A stretch of DNA of 64,000 nt, taken from NCBI GenBank assembly GCA_009741485.1, contig CM019218.1, positions 33,170,387 through 33,234,386 of the forward strand, given 5' to 3'. Under the pieces are notes generated by a model. That model saw only the letters and a list, made by a program, of their open reading frames with translations. It was not told the DNA's origin and did not search any database. The translations under genes were made by a program, and so were the position numbers. Positions 9,701 through 20,700 of the stretch are shown in pieces. Position 1 is the stretch's first letter, and the number at the start of each line of letters is the position of its first letter. Origin of the DNA: Malurus cyaneus samueli (taxonomy: Eukaryota; Chordata; Aves; Passeriformes; Maluridae).

Positions 9701-12110
9701 CATATATTTGAATATATAATTTTGCTTTTAATTCCCATGAGCATTTGCTTTGCATAATAATTAGGGACACGCTTAAAAGGAAATGAGGACCCATATACCA
9801 TAATATTTTCTCACATGAGGTGACCTGTAGAAGATGAAGAAAGAGTATGAATAATGAGGAAGATGGGCTTCTGCTTATCTGAGTAGTCCTGTCATTTTCC
9901 AGGAGGCAGTTGCTGATTCTTTAGAGGAGCTGTGGATCTCATACAACTTAATCGAGAAGCTGAGGGGTATCCGTGCAATGAAGAAACTGAGGGTTCTTTA
10001 TATGTCAAATAATTTGGTGAAAGACTGGGGTAAGGCATGCGTCTCTACTTCATAGAGACTTCTCCTGTAGTGTGGTGAATGCATGGGTTAAGTCACCAAG
10101 TGAAAAATAGTGCTGTATCTCATGGAGCTTTGATTCTAACTAACAAGCTTGCAGACATGTGCAAAATCCCTAAACATCCACGCATGCAAGAGAGTAAAAA
10201 TAGTTAGAATATTGAACTTAACTTCTAAGTCCAATTAAGTTTGTGCTTTGAATCATCTTTCTCCAACCTCTTTTAAAACTCATCCCTGTTCTTTAACCTC
10301 ACACCAGTTAGAGCCCAGCAGTCCCTCTCCTATTGCATCCCATGCTCTTCATGTTTGCACTGAGTTTGAAAGGAATGTGTGGTGCAGATATACTTTCCAT
10401 GTTCCACAATCTGGTTGGTGTTTTCGCCTTTGTGGTTGCAGCAGAGTTTGCGAGACTGTCAGAGGTGCCGTTACTAGAGGAACTGGTGTTTGTAGGCAAT
10501 CCTATACAAGAGAGATTTGCAGGTGATCAGGCCAGTTGGATCGAAGAAGCAACCAAACGGGTACCCAACCTGAAAAAGCTGGATGGTGAGTTTGGGGCAT
10601 GAGGCAATTGGGGTGAGTTAAAAGCTGACTGTAAACACAGCCACAGGGAAATGAATCATAACCTCAGAGATTCATCTGTGTGCCCATGAAATTAATATTC
10701 CTCCCGCTTCTTTGGAGTTACTCAGAAGTAGTTACTGAGATCCTGGCTGCAGTGTTTGAGGCATTTTGGAGCATTAAATTCAAGTGGACTTGCAATCTAC
10801 AATTGGGCATTATTCTGTAGTTACCCAAGTAGTTTTATCAAATACCTAATAGGAAACTGAAAGATTTAGCATTAAATAAGGTAACTAATTTAAAGTAAAT
10901 AAGGTAATCTTAATCTTAATACTTAAAGGTATTAAGTAAATAAGGTAATCAACTTCATCTGCCAAGTTGAATTACAGTTTTCCCAACAAAAGAGGTGACA
11001 TGAGAGAATGGGGATAGACTGGGATATGTTTTTGTTCATTTTTGATGCAAGGGCAAGGTTTCAAAACTGCATGCAAATTTCATGAATGCCTGAATATTGC
11101 TCTCCTTTACTGAAGTAAGCTTCAATTTGTGAGCTATCCTCTCCTATTTAAGACACTGATATGAAAAGATAGTCACCGTATTCTGATTAGGGACTAAAAA
11201 TTAGATAATTTTGAAATCTATTTTTAAATATGTTAATTCCTGTCAATGGAGATGTTAGCTGTTCACTAATCCCCTGTTCACTAAAGCCAGGAAGGGGAGA
11301 GCAGGACTGATAAAACTGACAAAGAGTCAGAATAGCAGCAGGGAAAAGAAGAGTAGGGATGTCAACAAGAGGAGACAGCTTCATTGCAAGGAGCAGTGAA
11401 TGGGAATCTGTTACCAGATTGTATCTAAAACCACATCAACTAGGGTAAAAAAAGTTATTAGAAAGTGGAAGTCTGATGAGAAAATTGCACTGCTAGGAAG
11501 GATGGCCTGCAGTCGTCCATTTGCTGTTGTAGTAGGAAACAAAAGGAAAAATTTTTGTGCGTAAAACAAAAAATGGAATAGGGCACATATTGGTATGAGC
11601 CAAAAGTACCCTGGGTTAGACTTACTAACCACACTAAAATGTGGGCATATATGTCCTGGAAAAGGCAGCACAAGGTAGGGGCCCCACAAGGGAAGGATGG
11701 TGTGCTGGTTGGTTCTCAGCAATTGAACTGACTTGGTCCATCTCCCAAAGACTAAGTGAGGCTGATCTTTGCAGACCATGTTTTAGTACCTTTTTATTCC
11801 CTGTTACCCAAGAAGTTGGAAAAAATCCAACAGAGGAGCTCATCAGTTGAAGGCTTTTCTAGTTAAGACCAGTTCAGGTATGTAGAAGTTCATGTTGGTT
11901 AGAAACAGGCAAGAAATACAACTCTTGACTCTTTCCAACAGGACAGATAAGCTTTCAGGTAGATCATCATTAACTATGTCTTCAATTTTTTTTAAATTAT
12001 TATTATTTATTTATTTTAATTTTTTTTTCTTCCTAGGTACGCTAGTTGTTAAAGGAGGAGGAGAAGATGAAGAAGGAGAGGAAGGAGAAGGAGCAGAAGG
12101 AGTAAACTGA
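715..12110 (+). CDS. DNAL1: dynein axonemal light chain 1 (spliced CDS, 8 exons)
   Basis: Light chain of the outer dynein arm. In the known family it is a leucine-rich-repeat protein that binds the gamma heavy-chain motor and microtubules in motile cilia and flagella. Coding exons: 715-717, 2790-2828, 5716-5825, 6490-6545, 8014-8069, 9903-10029, 10442-10585, 12037-12110. All introns are GT-AG; together they give 609 bases, or 202 residues plus TGA. The product starts [17 protein letters not shown]22-like leucine-rich repeats occupy about residues 50-155 ([55 protein letters not shown]), followed by the conserved [17 protein letters not shown]. The tail is acidic and Gly/Glu-rich, making the protein about 12 residues longer than the 190-residue human form as I remember it. 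The gene is intact with no broken site. Confidence 0.97.
718..2789 (+). other. DNAL1: DNAL1 intron 1
   Basis: GT-AG intron. After the CpG island ends near 960 the sequence is AT-rich. I see no gene, repeat family or RNA in it. Confidence 0.85.
2790..2828 (+). CDS. DNAL1: DNAL1 coding exon 2
   Basis: 39 bases, residues 2-14 ([13 protein letters not shown]). Acceptor TTTTTAG, donor GTAAGT, phase 0 at both ends. Confidence 0.96.
2829..5715 (+). other. DNAL1: DNAL1 intron 2
   Basis: GT-AG intron. Open frames at 4033-4613 are uninterrupted but have no recognisable content or codon pattern. Nothing else seen. Confidence 0.85.
5716..5825 (+). CDS. DNAL1: DNAL1 coding exon 3
   Basis: 110 bases, residues 15-50 plus two bases of Glu51. 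Includes [18 protein letters not shown]. Acceptor CTTTCTTTAG, donor GTAAGT. Confidence 0.97.
5826..6489 (+). other. DNAL1: DNAL1 intron 3
   Basis: GT-AG intron, AT-rich; nothing further recognised. Confidence 0.85.
6490..6545 (+). CDS. DNAL1: DNAL1 coding exon 4
   Basis: 56 bases, residues 52-69 with a split codon at each end. Start of the leucine-rich repeats ([18 protein letters not shown]). Donor GTAAGT. Confidence 0.97.
6546..8013 (+). other. DNAL1: DNAL1 intron 4
   Basis: GT-AG intron, AT-rich, with a T-rich tract before the acceptor of exon 5. Nothing further recognised. Confidence 0.85.
8014..8069 (+). CDS. DNAL1: DNAL1 coding exon 5
   Basis: 56 bases, residues 71-88 with the last two bases of Lys70. 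One repeat unit, [18 protein letters not shown]. Acceptor TTATTACAG, donor GTATGT. Confidence 0.97.
8700..9309 (-). mobile_element. solo LTR of an endogenous retrovirus (ERVL-like)
   Basis: A 610-base element in DNAL1 intron 5, bounded by TGT at 8700 and ACA at 9309 and flanked by exact 5-base direct repeats CCAAT (8695-8699 and 9310-9314). TG...CA ends with a short target duplication are the standard mark of retroviral integration; five bases suits ERVL. Minus orientation is inferred from a TATAAA box at 8996-8991 and an AATAAA signal at 8817-8812, both reading on that strand in U3-R order. It carries no internal gag, pol or env sequence, so it is a solo LTR left by recombination. It is antisense to DNAL1. 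A GA microsatellite at 8842-8884 sits inside it. Confidence 0.82.
8842..8884. repeat. (GA)n microsatellite
   Basis: Imperfect GA dinucleotide run inside the solo LTR. It probably varies in length between individuals. Confidence 0.85.
9903..10029 (+). CDS. DNAL1: DNAL1 coding exon 6
   Basis: 127 bases, residues 89-130 plus one base of Ala131. Two repeat units ending NNLVKDW. Acceptor TTTTCCAG, donor GTAAGG. Confidence 0.97.
10030..10441 (+). other. DNAL1: DNAL1 intron 6
   Basis: A GT-AG intron of 412 bases with nothing recognised inside. A forward reading frame runs through its end into exon 7, but only the part from 10442 matches the protein family. Confidence 0.85.
10442..10585 (+). CDS. 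DNAL1: DNAL1 coding exon 7
   Basis: 144 bases, residues 132-178 with split codons on both sides. Encodes the last repeat and the C-terminal cap ([16 protein letters not shown]). Acceptor GTTGCAG, chosen because it keeps the Ala-Glu-Phe junction in frame. Donor GTGAGT. Confidence 0.96.
10586..12036 (+). other. DNAL1: DNAL1 intron 7
   Basis: GT-AG intron. Holds a small local duplication: AAGTAAATAAGGTAATC occurs near 10894 and again near 10934. Nothing else recognised. Confidence 0.85.
12037..12110 (+). CDS. DNAL1: DNAL1 coding exon 8 (terminal)
   Basis: 74 bases, residues 180-202 and stop TGA. Begins [12 protein letters not shown] and ends in an acidic Gly/Glu tail. The coding strand is almost pure purine, a setting prone to length change. 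Confidence 0.95.
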
Positions 12111-15100
12111 TGACACTTTCCTGTTGGGTATTAAATTATTAAAGTAACTCCAGATAGCTTGGCACATAAACTTTTATAAATATATTTGTTTTGAAGAAAA
12201 TCTTTGGGCAGTTTTTAAAAGACCAGCTTATCTCCACAGTCTCTCACCCAAAGAGTTAGTTACCAAAATTGTCAAGCTTATGACATCTTCCACAGAGACT
12301 AGTGGAGCTGAGTTTACCTGCTGTTTGGCTAGCAAGAGATCTTTATTTAAATTAATACATAGCTGTTTTAAATTCCTGATTAGTTGTGCTTATTGTTCAC
12401 TCTTGGGTTATGAAAGAACCATTTTAGCTTGTTTGGTGCTGCTGGCCATCATTGAATTGGAAATACCGAAGCCAAAAGAACAATGTTGTGGTTTAGAGAC
12501 ACCTGACAAGTTTTGTTGTGTTTAATTTTATCATGGGATTTTCTCAATATTTTTAATATGTGAGTTTGCCTTTTCATTCCTTGAAGTGTTATGCCAAACA
12601 GGCCCAGCAGTTGCAGAGATCTGCACGAAAAGATATTGGTCTGATGGACGCATCTTCCTGGCTTCAAGTTTTGAAATGGGCTTCTCACATTGGAACTCAA
12701 CTGCATTGCTCAGAAGTCCATGTGTAACTTATATATTTATTTATATTTAAGAGGCAAAGGGATTTCTTTGCATGGTTTCACTAAGGCTAAAATAACTGCT
12801 AACTTAGTTTTTTTTCTCTTACTAAGAAATTCCTTTAGATTGGAATATGTAGCCAATTATCCTACAGGTGGTTTCTGGCTTTGGATTGGGTCACTGGTGG
12901 GCATAATCCTTTTCAGCTCTGGAATCTTCCTATAACTAAGTAGGTGGATAGTAACAGAGAATCAAACAGCAAACAGAAGACCTAGGCTCGAGGACAGAAA
13001 ATTTTGGTTTTGGGGATACTAACTTTTTGTGAAAGCACAGGTATGAGCAGTGAGAGAAAGTATCTGTAATTAGTGGGGAAGGTAAAATGAGATGAGATGA
13101 GATGAGATGAGATGAGATGAGACAGAAAGTGGGCATTGGGGAAAAAGTATTGAAGAGGTACTGAATGTGCTATATTGCAGTGCTAATAAAATCCCCTTAT
13201 GTGGCTATTTCTAGTGAAAAGCATTAAACAATGATGAGGACATACCTGATTGCACAGTGGGATGCCAGTAGTATGTTTTCTTCTTCTCTTTGCAGAATAG
13301 ATCGAGTCACTTGAGTAGATTTTTCTGCAGTTCCTTTCTGTTTTTTTTTTTAACAAGCTTTTCATCTAATTTGTGGTACCATCTTTGTTTAAATTAAAGT
13401 GGCAAGAAGTGTATCTGCTGGTTCCAGCCCAGGTATAGAAGGGATGGGGCAGAATGCCACTTCTAATTATTTTGTTCGTGAAGGTGTGGAAGAAGTTGAA
13501 ATCTTGGAAGTAAAGCTCAGAAATTAAATGGTAGAATTGGCTCAGGCAGCTTGAGCACTGTGGTACTGATCTCAGACTCCAGGTATAGTTGTAGTAGAAG
13601 ATTCTCTCAAATCAGTTTCTAAGTGAACACTGTGAAGTCGATTACAAAACAATCACAGTTTAGTTTCAATATATTGCTACCTAATCTGTGATTATTAGAG
13701 GAATTCTAAAGCATTCCAATACAAATTGGCAGTTGCTGAAGAGGTTTGAGTTTGATTTAGATCCGTTACTAAAAAAAGACCAAGAGCACAATGGCAAAAA
13801 CTGTGGACATTCTTCACCCAGCACAAACTATTTCCAGGCAGCTGTTCCCTCTACCAGAAACTGGTTTCTTAGTTGATTAGCTCACTGGTTTTAGACAACT
13901 TTGTTGTTACTTCTTTTAGAAACATTCTAGTTTTATCATCAGTAAAGGCAGCGTTGACCAAGAAGCACCATGGAGGAGAGTGTCTACAGTCAGCAGCCAT
14001 TTCATATGGGTGTCTTTTGAAGCCCAACAGCCTCTCTGTTCACTTGCAGCCAGCCACTCCTGGCAAAGTGAGCGTGCTTGAGCACTACAGAGCCTGTAGC
14101 ACACTTAGGCCCTCCTGGCCCCTCCTGGGATTGGTTGTGCCCTTGACAACTGTAGTTAAAGTGTGGGTAATGTGAGCTGGAGCTTGACTGACTCAAAACT
14201 TGCCTTATGAATGTTCCCAACAAGCAGAAATGCCAAATTCATGTCTGTATTTGGAGATATTTTCAGAATAGACCATGTGGTGCTCTTCTCCTAGTGCTTG
14301 GCCACAACACAAAGTGGTTGAAGCTCTGTACCTAGTCTCTCCCAGCACAACATCTGCAAGAGTGGTGTGTGTGTATGGCTGGGTTAGCTCCACACATGAT
14401 TGAGACAGGAGAAAAAGGGAGTGACAAGCCCAGTCCAATGCCAAGTAATCCTGCTGGTTGATTTTTTTAATGCCTAAATATAAGTCTGTACATTTCTGAA
14501 GGCTGTGTTAGGTACTGCAAATGTTCTTTGGTTATTTTGGGGCATTCTGAGAGCAGAATAGAAACAGTGTTCTGACTACGTTGTGGTGATTGGAACAAAA
14601 CACAGCTCCATTGGCAAGTTGTGAGGGATAGCAGCAGCTCCTGGCTCTTGTCAGTGATCAATAGAGATTACACCTATGGGAATAAGTTGAGAGCTATTGT
14701 AGATGGTGGTAGAGCTGGGTGTATTGTGTGGCCCATTGGCATTGGTGCTTTCCACATATTAAACAGCACAAATTCTCTAGCTCTTTTCTTTGGGGGCTGC
14801 ATTATAAATACCACCAAAAAAGTAACAAAATTATTATTGGAAGGGACCATCCAGTCTTAGTTTTTATCAGAAGAGTTTTAAATTATATGCTATGTGTCAG
14901 TTTCATTGAAACATACACTAACAAAAGAATAAAGTATGGCACCTTGTTTGTCAGCAGATACTTCATCTGAAAGCTGGAAGTTCACTTAACCTTACTTTGC
15001 CTAATGAGTTGTGATTACTCTCAAGAAAAAAACAACCCCTGCCAAAATATTTCTCTTCCAAAGTAAAGTTTCCCTAAATTTTTTAATTTGCACTTTAAAA

Positions 15101-15895
15101 TTATGCACTGGATGTGGTGGAAGACATAGAGAGGTGGTAGAATTAAAACAGCTCGTTTGCATACTGCTGGTGCTACATGATGTTGTCTATAAGGTGACAG
15201 TGACAATTGGCCTCTGCACCCACAGGGACATTGGAGTGAGGTGCTGCAAGGTCTGGCTTTCACTTGTACACTTTGCTTTTCCCTATCACACCAATCACAC
15301 ACTAATCCAGTGACGAATAATAAGCACACTATTATTCATGGATGAAAAGAGCACCCATGTAAAATGTGCAAGCCATGTGGAATTCTGCTTTTCCCAGTGA
15401 AATTACGGAGGATGAGCATCCACTTTAGTCCTTAGAGAAATATCCTAAAATTAAAGTACTGGTAGGAAATAGCTAGACTTTTTGCTTGCTTTTTGGCATG
15501 CTCACCTTTCTTCAAAGAGCTGATGTGTGTGCAGTGATTATTGAGAACTGATGGAAAAATGACAGAAGAGACCTGAGAGCCAGCAATGACTCAGGTTACA
15601 CTAGAAGTAGGCTCATCTAGAAAAACCTTCAAGCAAGAGAGCACTTTTAACATCCCCTTTGGCTATCTTTTGTATATATTAATTTTGTAGCATGAAAAGC
15701 TGTTGAATTTGCTGTGTTTAAATTATTTAGGCCTATGTTTATAAATGTTATTCTGTGAAACTTGTTAAAAAATGATATAACCTTATTTTATACAAATGTC
15801 TTTGGCTGATGTGTAATGAAATAGTTCAGCTTGTGAAGAGTGTTTGGAAGCTAAATTTTATTCTCATTAAACTTTCCTAGTTGCTCAGGGAGCAA
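12111..15895 (+). other. DNAL1: DNAL1 3' UTR (end inferred)
   Basis: Non-coding sequence after the DNAL1 stop. Possible polyadenylation signals on the plus strand are ATTAAA at 12130 and 12138, AATAAA at 13185 and 14928, and ATTAAA at 15866. The sequence cannot say which is used; short and long forms are both possible. The far end is set just past the last signal as an estimate. Confidence 0.5.
13087..13121. repeat. (ATGAG)7 microsatellite
   Basis: Seven perfect copies of the pentamer ATGAG in a row, within the presumed DNAL1 3' UTR. Confidence 0.95.
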
Positions 15896-17799
15896 TGTAT
15901 TTATAGTATGATAGCATGCAAATGCTGGTTCCTTATTGCCTCTACATTTTAGAATAGAGAATAACTTAAGGCTATAAAAATGCTGATATATTGTGATTGT
16001 TGTCATTCGATACATAAATATTTTTCAATCTTTTAAGACATTGGTTGTCACAATTTGTTCTTAGGTCCTAAGAGAAAGGTCTACTACTTCTACATGGGGA
16101 AAATAATCCAAATAAGTTAGATAAATGGCTAGTCTTTCTTCAGGTACAAAATTACTAATTCACTTTGAATTTAAATTCTGTTAACAGTAATATACTATAA
16201 GTTCCATTGAATTCAGACAGAGGAAGGCTAATTGATTCATAAGCTTCTCAAATATAAATGTTAGCCTTCAGTAGGCTGTGTCACTGAAATGTAATTTCAA
16301 AACTCTGACGTAAAGAAAACCCTTTCTACCCCACAGCCCACAGCAGGTCTCAGTAATGCCAGGTGGAGCATCCTACAAGGATGATCTAATGTTCTTTAGA
16401 AAATACATAGGAAATTACTGCAGAACTCCTTACAGTACCACTAACTCAAAGTTTACTTATCACTGAAATGCTTTGCAAGATTTCTTTCAGTAGCTGAAGT
16501 AACTTCAAGAAGCTTGGGCTTAGATCCAGCAGTTAAAAAAAAGATAGAACCTAAAATGCTCAAAATGTATGGTTTTTTTGATTGTCCCTGGTTTGCACAG
16601 CCTCACAGTTTTAGCACGAAGTACTAAACTTCGTCACTTTTGCCAGCTGGCTTTGACAGGGGAGCAAATGCCTTATTTAAAACCTTAAAATTCTGGTCTG
16701 TTATCTTAAGTGAAGACTTTGGTGCTCCCTGTCTCTTCTGCACACCAAGCAAAATACCACTTCTCCAAATGTTATTGCTGATCAACAGCCACAGGTACAA
16801 GACTAAACTAAAACAAGGACTTCCATACTGAGGTGAAGAAAATTAGTGTTTTCTTGTCTTGGGCTGAGTCTTTCTCCTGCCCTACCAGCTTTGCCAAGAA
16901 TATTGAAATTAAAATGTCAGCATAAATTAGTAGGTGTGCTGCCTTAGATCCTAAATGCAATCTCACAGGAGAGCAGTCAGGCACTGATACATGTTTACAT
17001 GTTTCTGCTATCTAATTTATGTAGCATTTGTAGGTTTTAAAGACATCATGCTGCCAGGTGTGAGAACATCTGTGTAGCCTAGTTAGCTAAAAGGTTTCAT
17101 TCCAAAACAGAAGGAAGATATTTTGAGGATGGATGGAAGCATATTTAAAATCCACAGCAAGAGATCCAGCTACTGCCAGTAGAAACAAAATATGTGCTAT
17201 GTAACAAAATCTGTTAAAAAACCTCCTTAGATTCAAGTAACAGGTAAGTGCCTTTAAGATAGTATTTACTAAAACTTTTTTCAAACTCTGTCATGTTGGA
17301 AAGTGTGATACACTATGATCTACAACTGAAGCAGGTTCCTCAGATACTGAGTTATATGATGCCTTTGTTCTGCCCCCTGTCTTTGTAGTTGTTTCAGGCA
17401 GTGTCAGAATCCCACCAGTTTTGTTTACAGCACAGCATAGCTAGAACTATTCCCCAGGAATTCCTAACACTGTCAAGGTTGTTTCCAGCTCTCTGGGAGG
17501 GTGCTTGGCTTGGAGTGAGACACACACCCCATCAACGCGTCTGTAAAGCAGTGGAGCTGCACTTTCTCTGGTCTCTACAGCCCCATTTGCCAGGTATTTT
17601 CTTGGATATAAGACTTAAAACGCATTGCAGACTCGTGTCTCAGGAGAGGGGTGACAAACACCTCGGGGGTGGCTGTGGAAAACACAAGTGAGTATGAAGA
17701 GAGAGCAGAACAGCCAGAAGGACTCGTGACAGCCTCCTGTGCATCACAGCCAGCACAAACCTCTGGCCACTCCCTCATACCATCAAAAAACTCAGCTAT
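15896..17799. other. intergenic gap between converging DNAL1 and MIDEAS
   Basis: About 1.9 kb between the estimated 3' ends of two convergent genes. I see no coding exon, RNA gene or repeat family. The longest open frames (for example 17389-17691) lack any recognisable content. There is no PNMA-type reading frame, although PNMA1 lies in this position in human. Confidence 0.6.
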
Positions 17800-20700
17800 G
17801 AAACTATTTTTAAACCTCATTTAATAAAAGGTTTTTTAGATATATAGAGGATATTAAGTAAATAAGTTACATAGTACATTACAATCACATCAGCAAGATT
17901 TCCTTTAGTGTATTAATATTTTATAAAAAAGCACACAAAAAATAAATTCAGTCCAGTCTATCACAACTGTACAGCAACAGGTAAATATATTTATATATGT
18001 ACATTTTAAACATGTAACAGTCTTTCAAAAGGTGCCCTAGGCAGCAGACACACAAAAGGAAGTGTCTGCTCACTTGTTAAAATAAAAGTAATATACTTTA
18101 TTATAAAGCATTTATACAGTAATTACAAAGGCTGACTGCTCCTGTACATACACCAAAGCTTTGACTACAAATTTTAAAACAGAACATAAAAAGAATGAAC
18201 ACAAACATTTATATCAAATCTGAACTACAAGGGGAAAAATACAAGTGGAGAAGCTGCAGGAAACTTTATTAAAATACACAATTACATTTCTATAAAAATA
18301 TATGTTGTCTTCTAATCTGGAGAAGTTAAGGTTTTTTTCAGGCTCAGCTGTCAGTGGAATCTTAGTCTTGGAAAGAAAGATCCTTAGACAGCTGGGGATT
18401 CAAAGTTTGTGTCTTCCTAACATGACACAGAAGAGAAGGAGGAAAAGTAAAGAAGCTGAACCCAAGTGAGGAATTTACATAGAAACTCACCCCCACAGAA
18501 ATCAAACATGATTTCTAGACTTGCTTCTCTGTCTCTTTAAAGCTTTATTAACTTCCAGACATAAATCAGAACGTAAAGCAGGAAGAAAGTTTGTGTGGGA
18601 AAATGTGGATTAGAATAAGGTTTCTGGCAGAGGTAAGGACTGGACTAAATGTGCCACTGTATAAGCAGACAAGACTCCTATGGCTATAGTCCTTCCTACT
18701 CCCATTTCTTTAAAATACAGTATGCATCTATAGGAACCTTATAGTCTGCTGAAAGAGAATTAAGAAGTGTGTAACTGCTGAGAGTGAGAATGCTCACATC
18801 TGTGGTTTAGGAAATACTTTTTTTGAATGGTGATTTTAATCTAAGCTTGTTGCATTGGTAAAAATTACCAAAAGCCTCAGCTTGATAAATCAGAGTATTT
18901 TTAGCTAATCTGGACTTTGTCTAGATTTGGATTAACAGATGAATTACCTTAAAGCTTTTGAATTTCTATCTTTGCCCTGCCTTTAAGCAGCTACATCCCT
19001 ACCTGCTTCTAGCCAGTGAAATGCCACGGTCCTGCACAACTGAGTGAAATTCTGTTGGCCTTCAACTTACAGAGCCAAATTCTCTCTGACACCATCACCT
19101 GTATCAGTAAATAGACAAACATGAAATAAATTAAAATGCAGAGTGGTTCTTGCAGTTAGACTGCAAAACACCTGCAGCTGTATCAGATACACATCATAAG
19201 TGCATGCATCTATCCAGTAATTACATACACACAAAGTCTTATAAAACTCAGATGCTATCCCATGCAGATCACAAACCTGAAAGGCTGATTCTGTCTGTAA
19301 AGGGCAGACAGAAGCAGAGGCAGAAGTACACGATCAGGGCCTGTTGCTGCATCTCCATGATGCCCAATGCTGGCATCAAAACTCAAATAGGTAATGGTTT
19401 TGAAATACAGCCACCTGACTCCTGGGTATATGACTACCTGAAGCCTGACCTTGCACTGTAAAAGGCAAATCTATTAGTACACATCTACAGAATTGCAGTC
19501 TATAGATCTTATATTTGTTCCCATATAAAAATTAGAGCAAAGAGACACCTTGTTCAAATTAATTACTTTCTACTGCCCATTTTTTTAATTAGCAGCAAAC
19601 CTTTATACTAAATGGGGATCAATCAATAGGGCTTTAAACAATGGAAAATAATGAGCAAGGAGTTTTAAAACAGACGAACAAACCTAACATTGACAAGAAT
19701 TTTGTTTGCTTGGGGTGTTTTTTCTTTAAATCATAACTGGAATAACACAACCTTAAATTAACACTATGCTGCATTAAAGAGGCCCCCAAGTTATTTTTCC
19801 CCCACTAAGAATAGGAAGATAACTCATTCCACATTAGACAAATTCCATTCAAATGCTTTGTACACAGAAATTGGGAGTTGGTTGTTTGGGATTTGGTTTT
19901 GTTCTTCTTTTAAAAAACAATTCTCTGCCAACTTTTGCTAGTAGGCAGGATCTAATTCAAATGCAGGATCAATTCCAAACTCTTACTGTAAGCCAGTGAG
20001 CAGCAGGTTTGGCTTTGATTGTTTGTTTTTTAAGATGACACTTAAAAGGAGCTGTCTTCCTTATTACCATGCCAGAAAAGAAAACTTCTGGTGGCTACTA
20101 GCAATTTGGAAATATGCTCAGAAACATTCCCACTTGATGCCACTTATTTGGCACATTTACCTGATTGTGGTCAGTCCCGCTAACCCACAGTTGTTACAGA
20201 GATTATCCTCAGAAAAAGCCCTTTTCTGATTTTCTTCCAGTGACAGACTGTGTCCAGTTTTCCTGTTCTCATCTACCGCCACAGGATGGGAGAGAAACAA
20301 TCAGTACTGGAATCAGGGTATAATATACACAACATCTTTATGCAAGTAAAGAAAATCACTGATTTGTTCTCATCAGCACCTCAAGGGCTTGTCCTTGATG
20401 AGAGGAAAAATTCTATCTGTTTCCTATATTAGGGAGAATCAGTGAAAGATCTGGCCTTTGGAAGACTATAATAATGCTTGCAGTTGCTTCACCTACTGTC
20501 CCACCCGACAGTGTGCTAAAGCTTCTCTTCTCTCCAAGGGCCCTAAGATAATGCCTGACAAGCATTTTTTCCAATTTATAAAAGGAAAAAAGATAACAAT
20601 CAACAGTGAAACCCTTAACAGGAAGACTGAATTGCTTAAGCTTCTTTTTAAAGATTAGCAGCTTTTAGTTCTTTGCAGTTTTTGAATGATTTTAACAGTT

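Larger units (their letters stand above)
8070..9902 (+). other. DNAL1: DNAL1 intron 5
   Basis: GT-AG intron that carries the solo LTR (8700-9309). The parts on either side are AT-rich with nothing else recognised. Confidence 0.85.
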
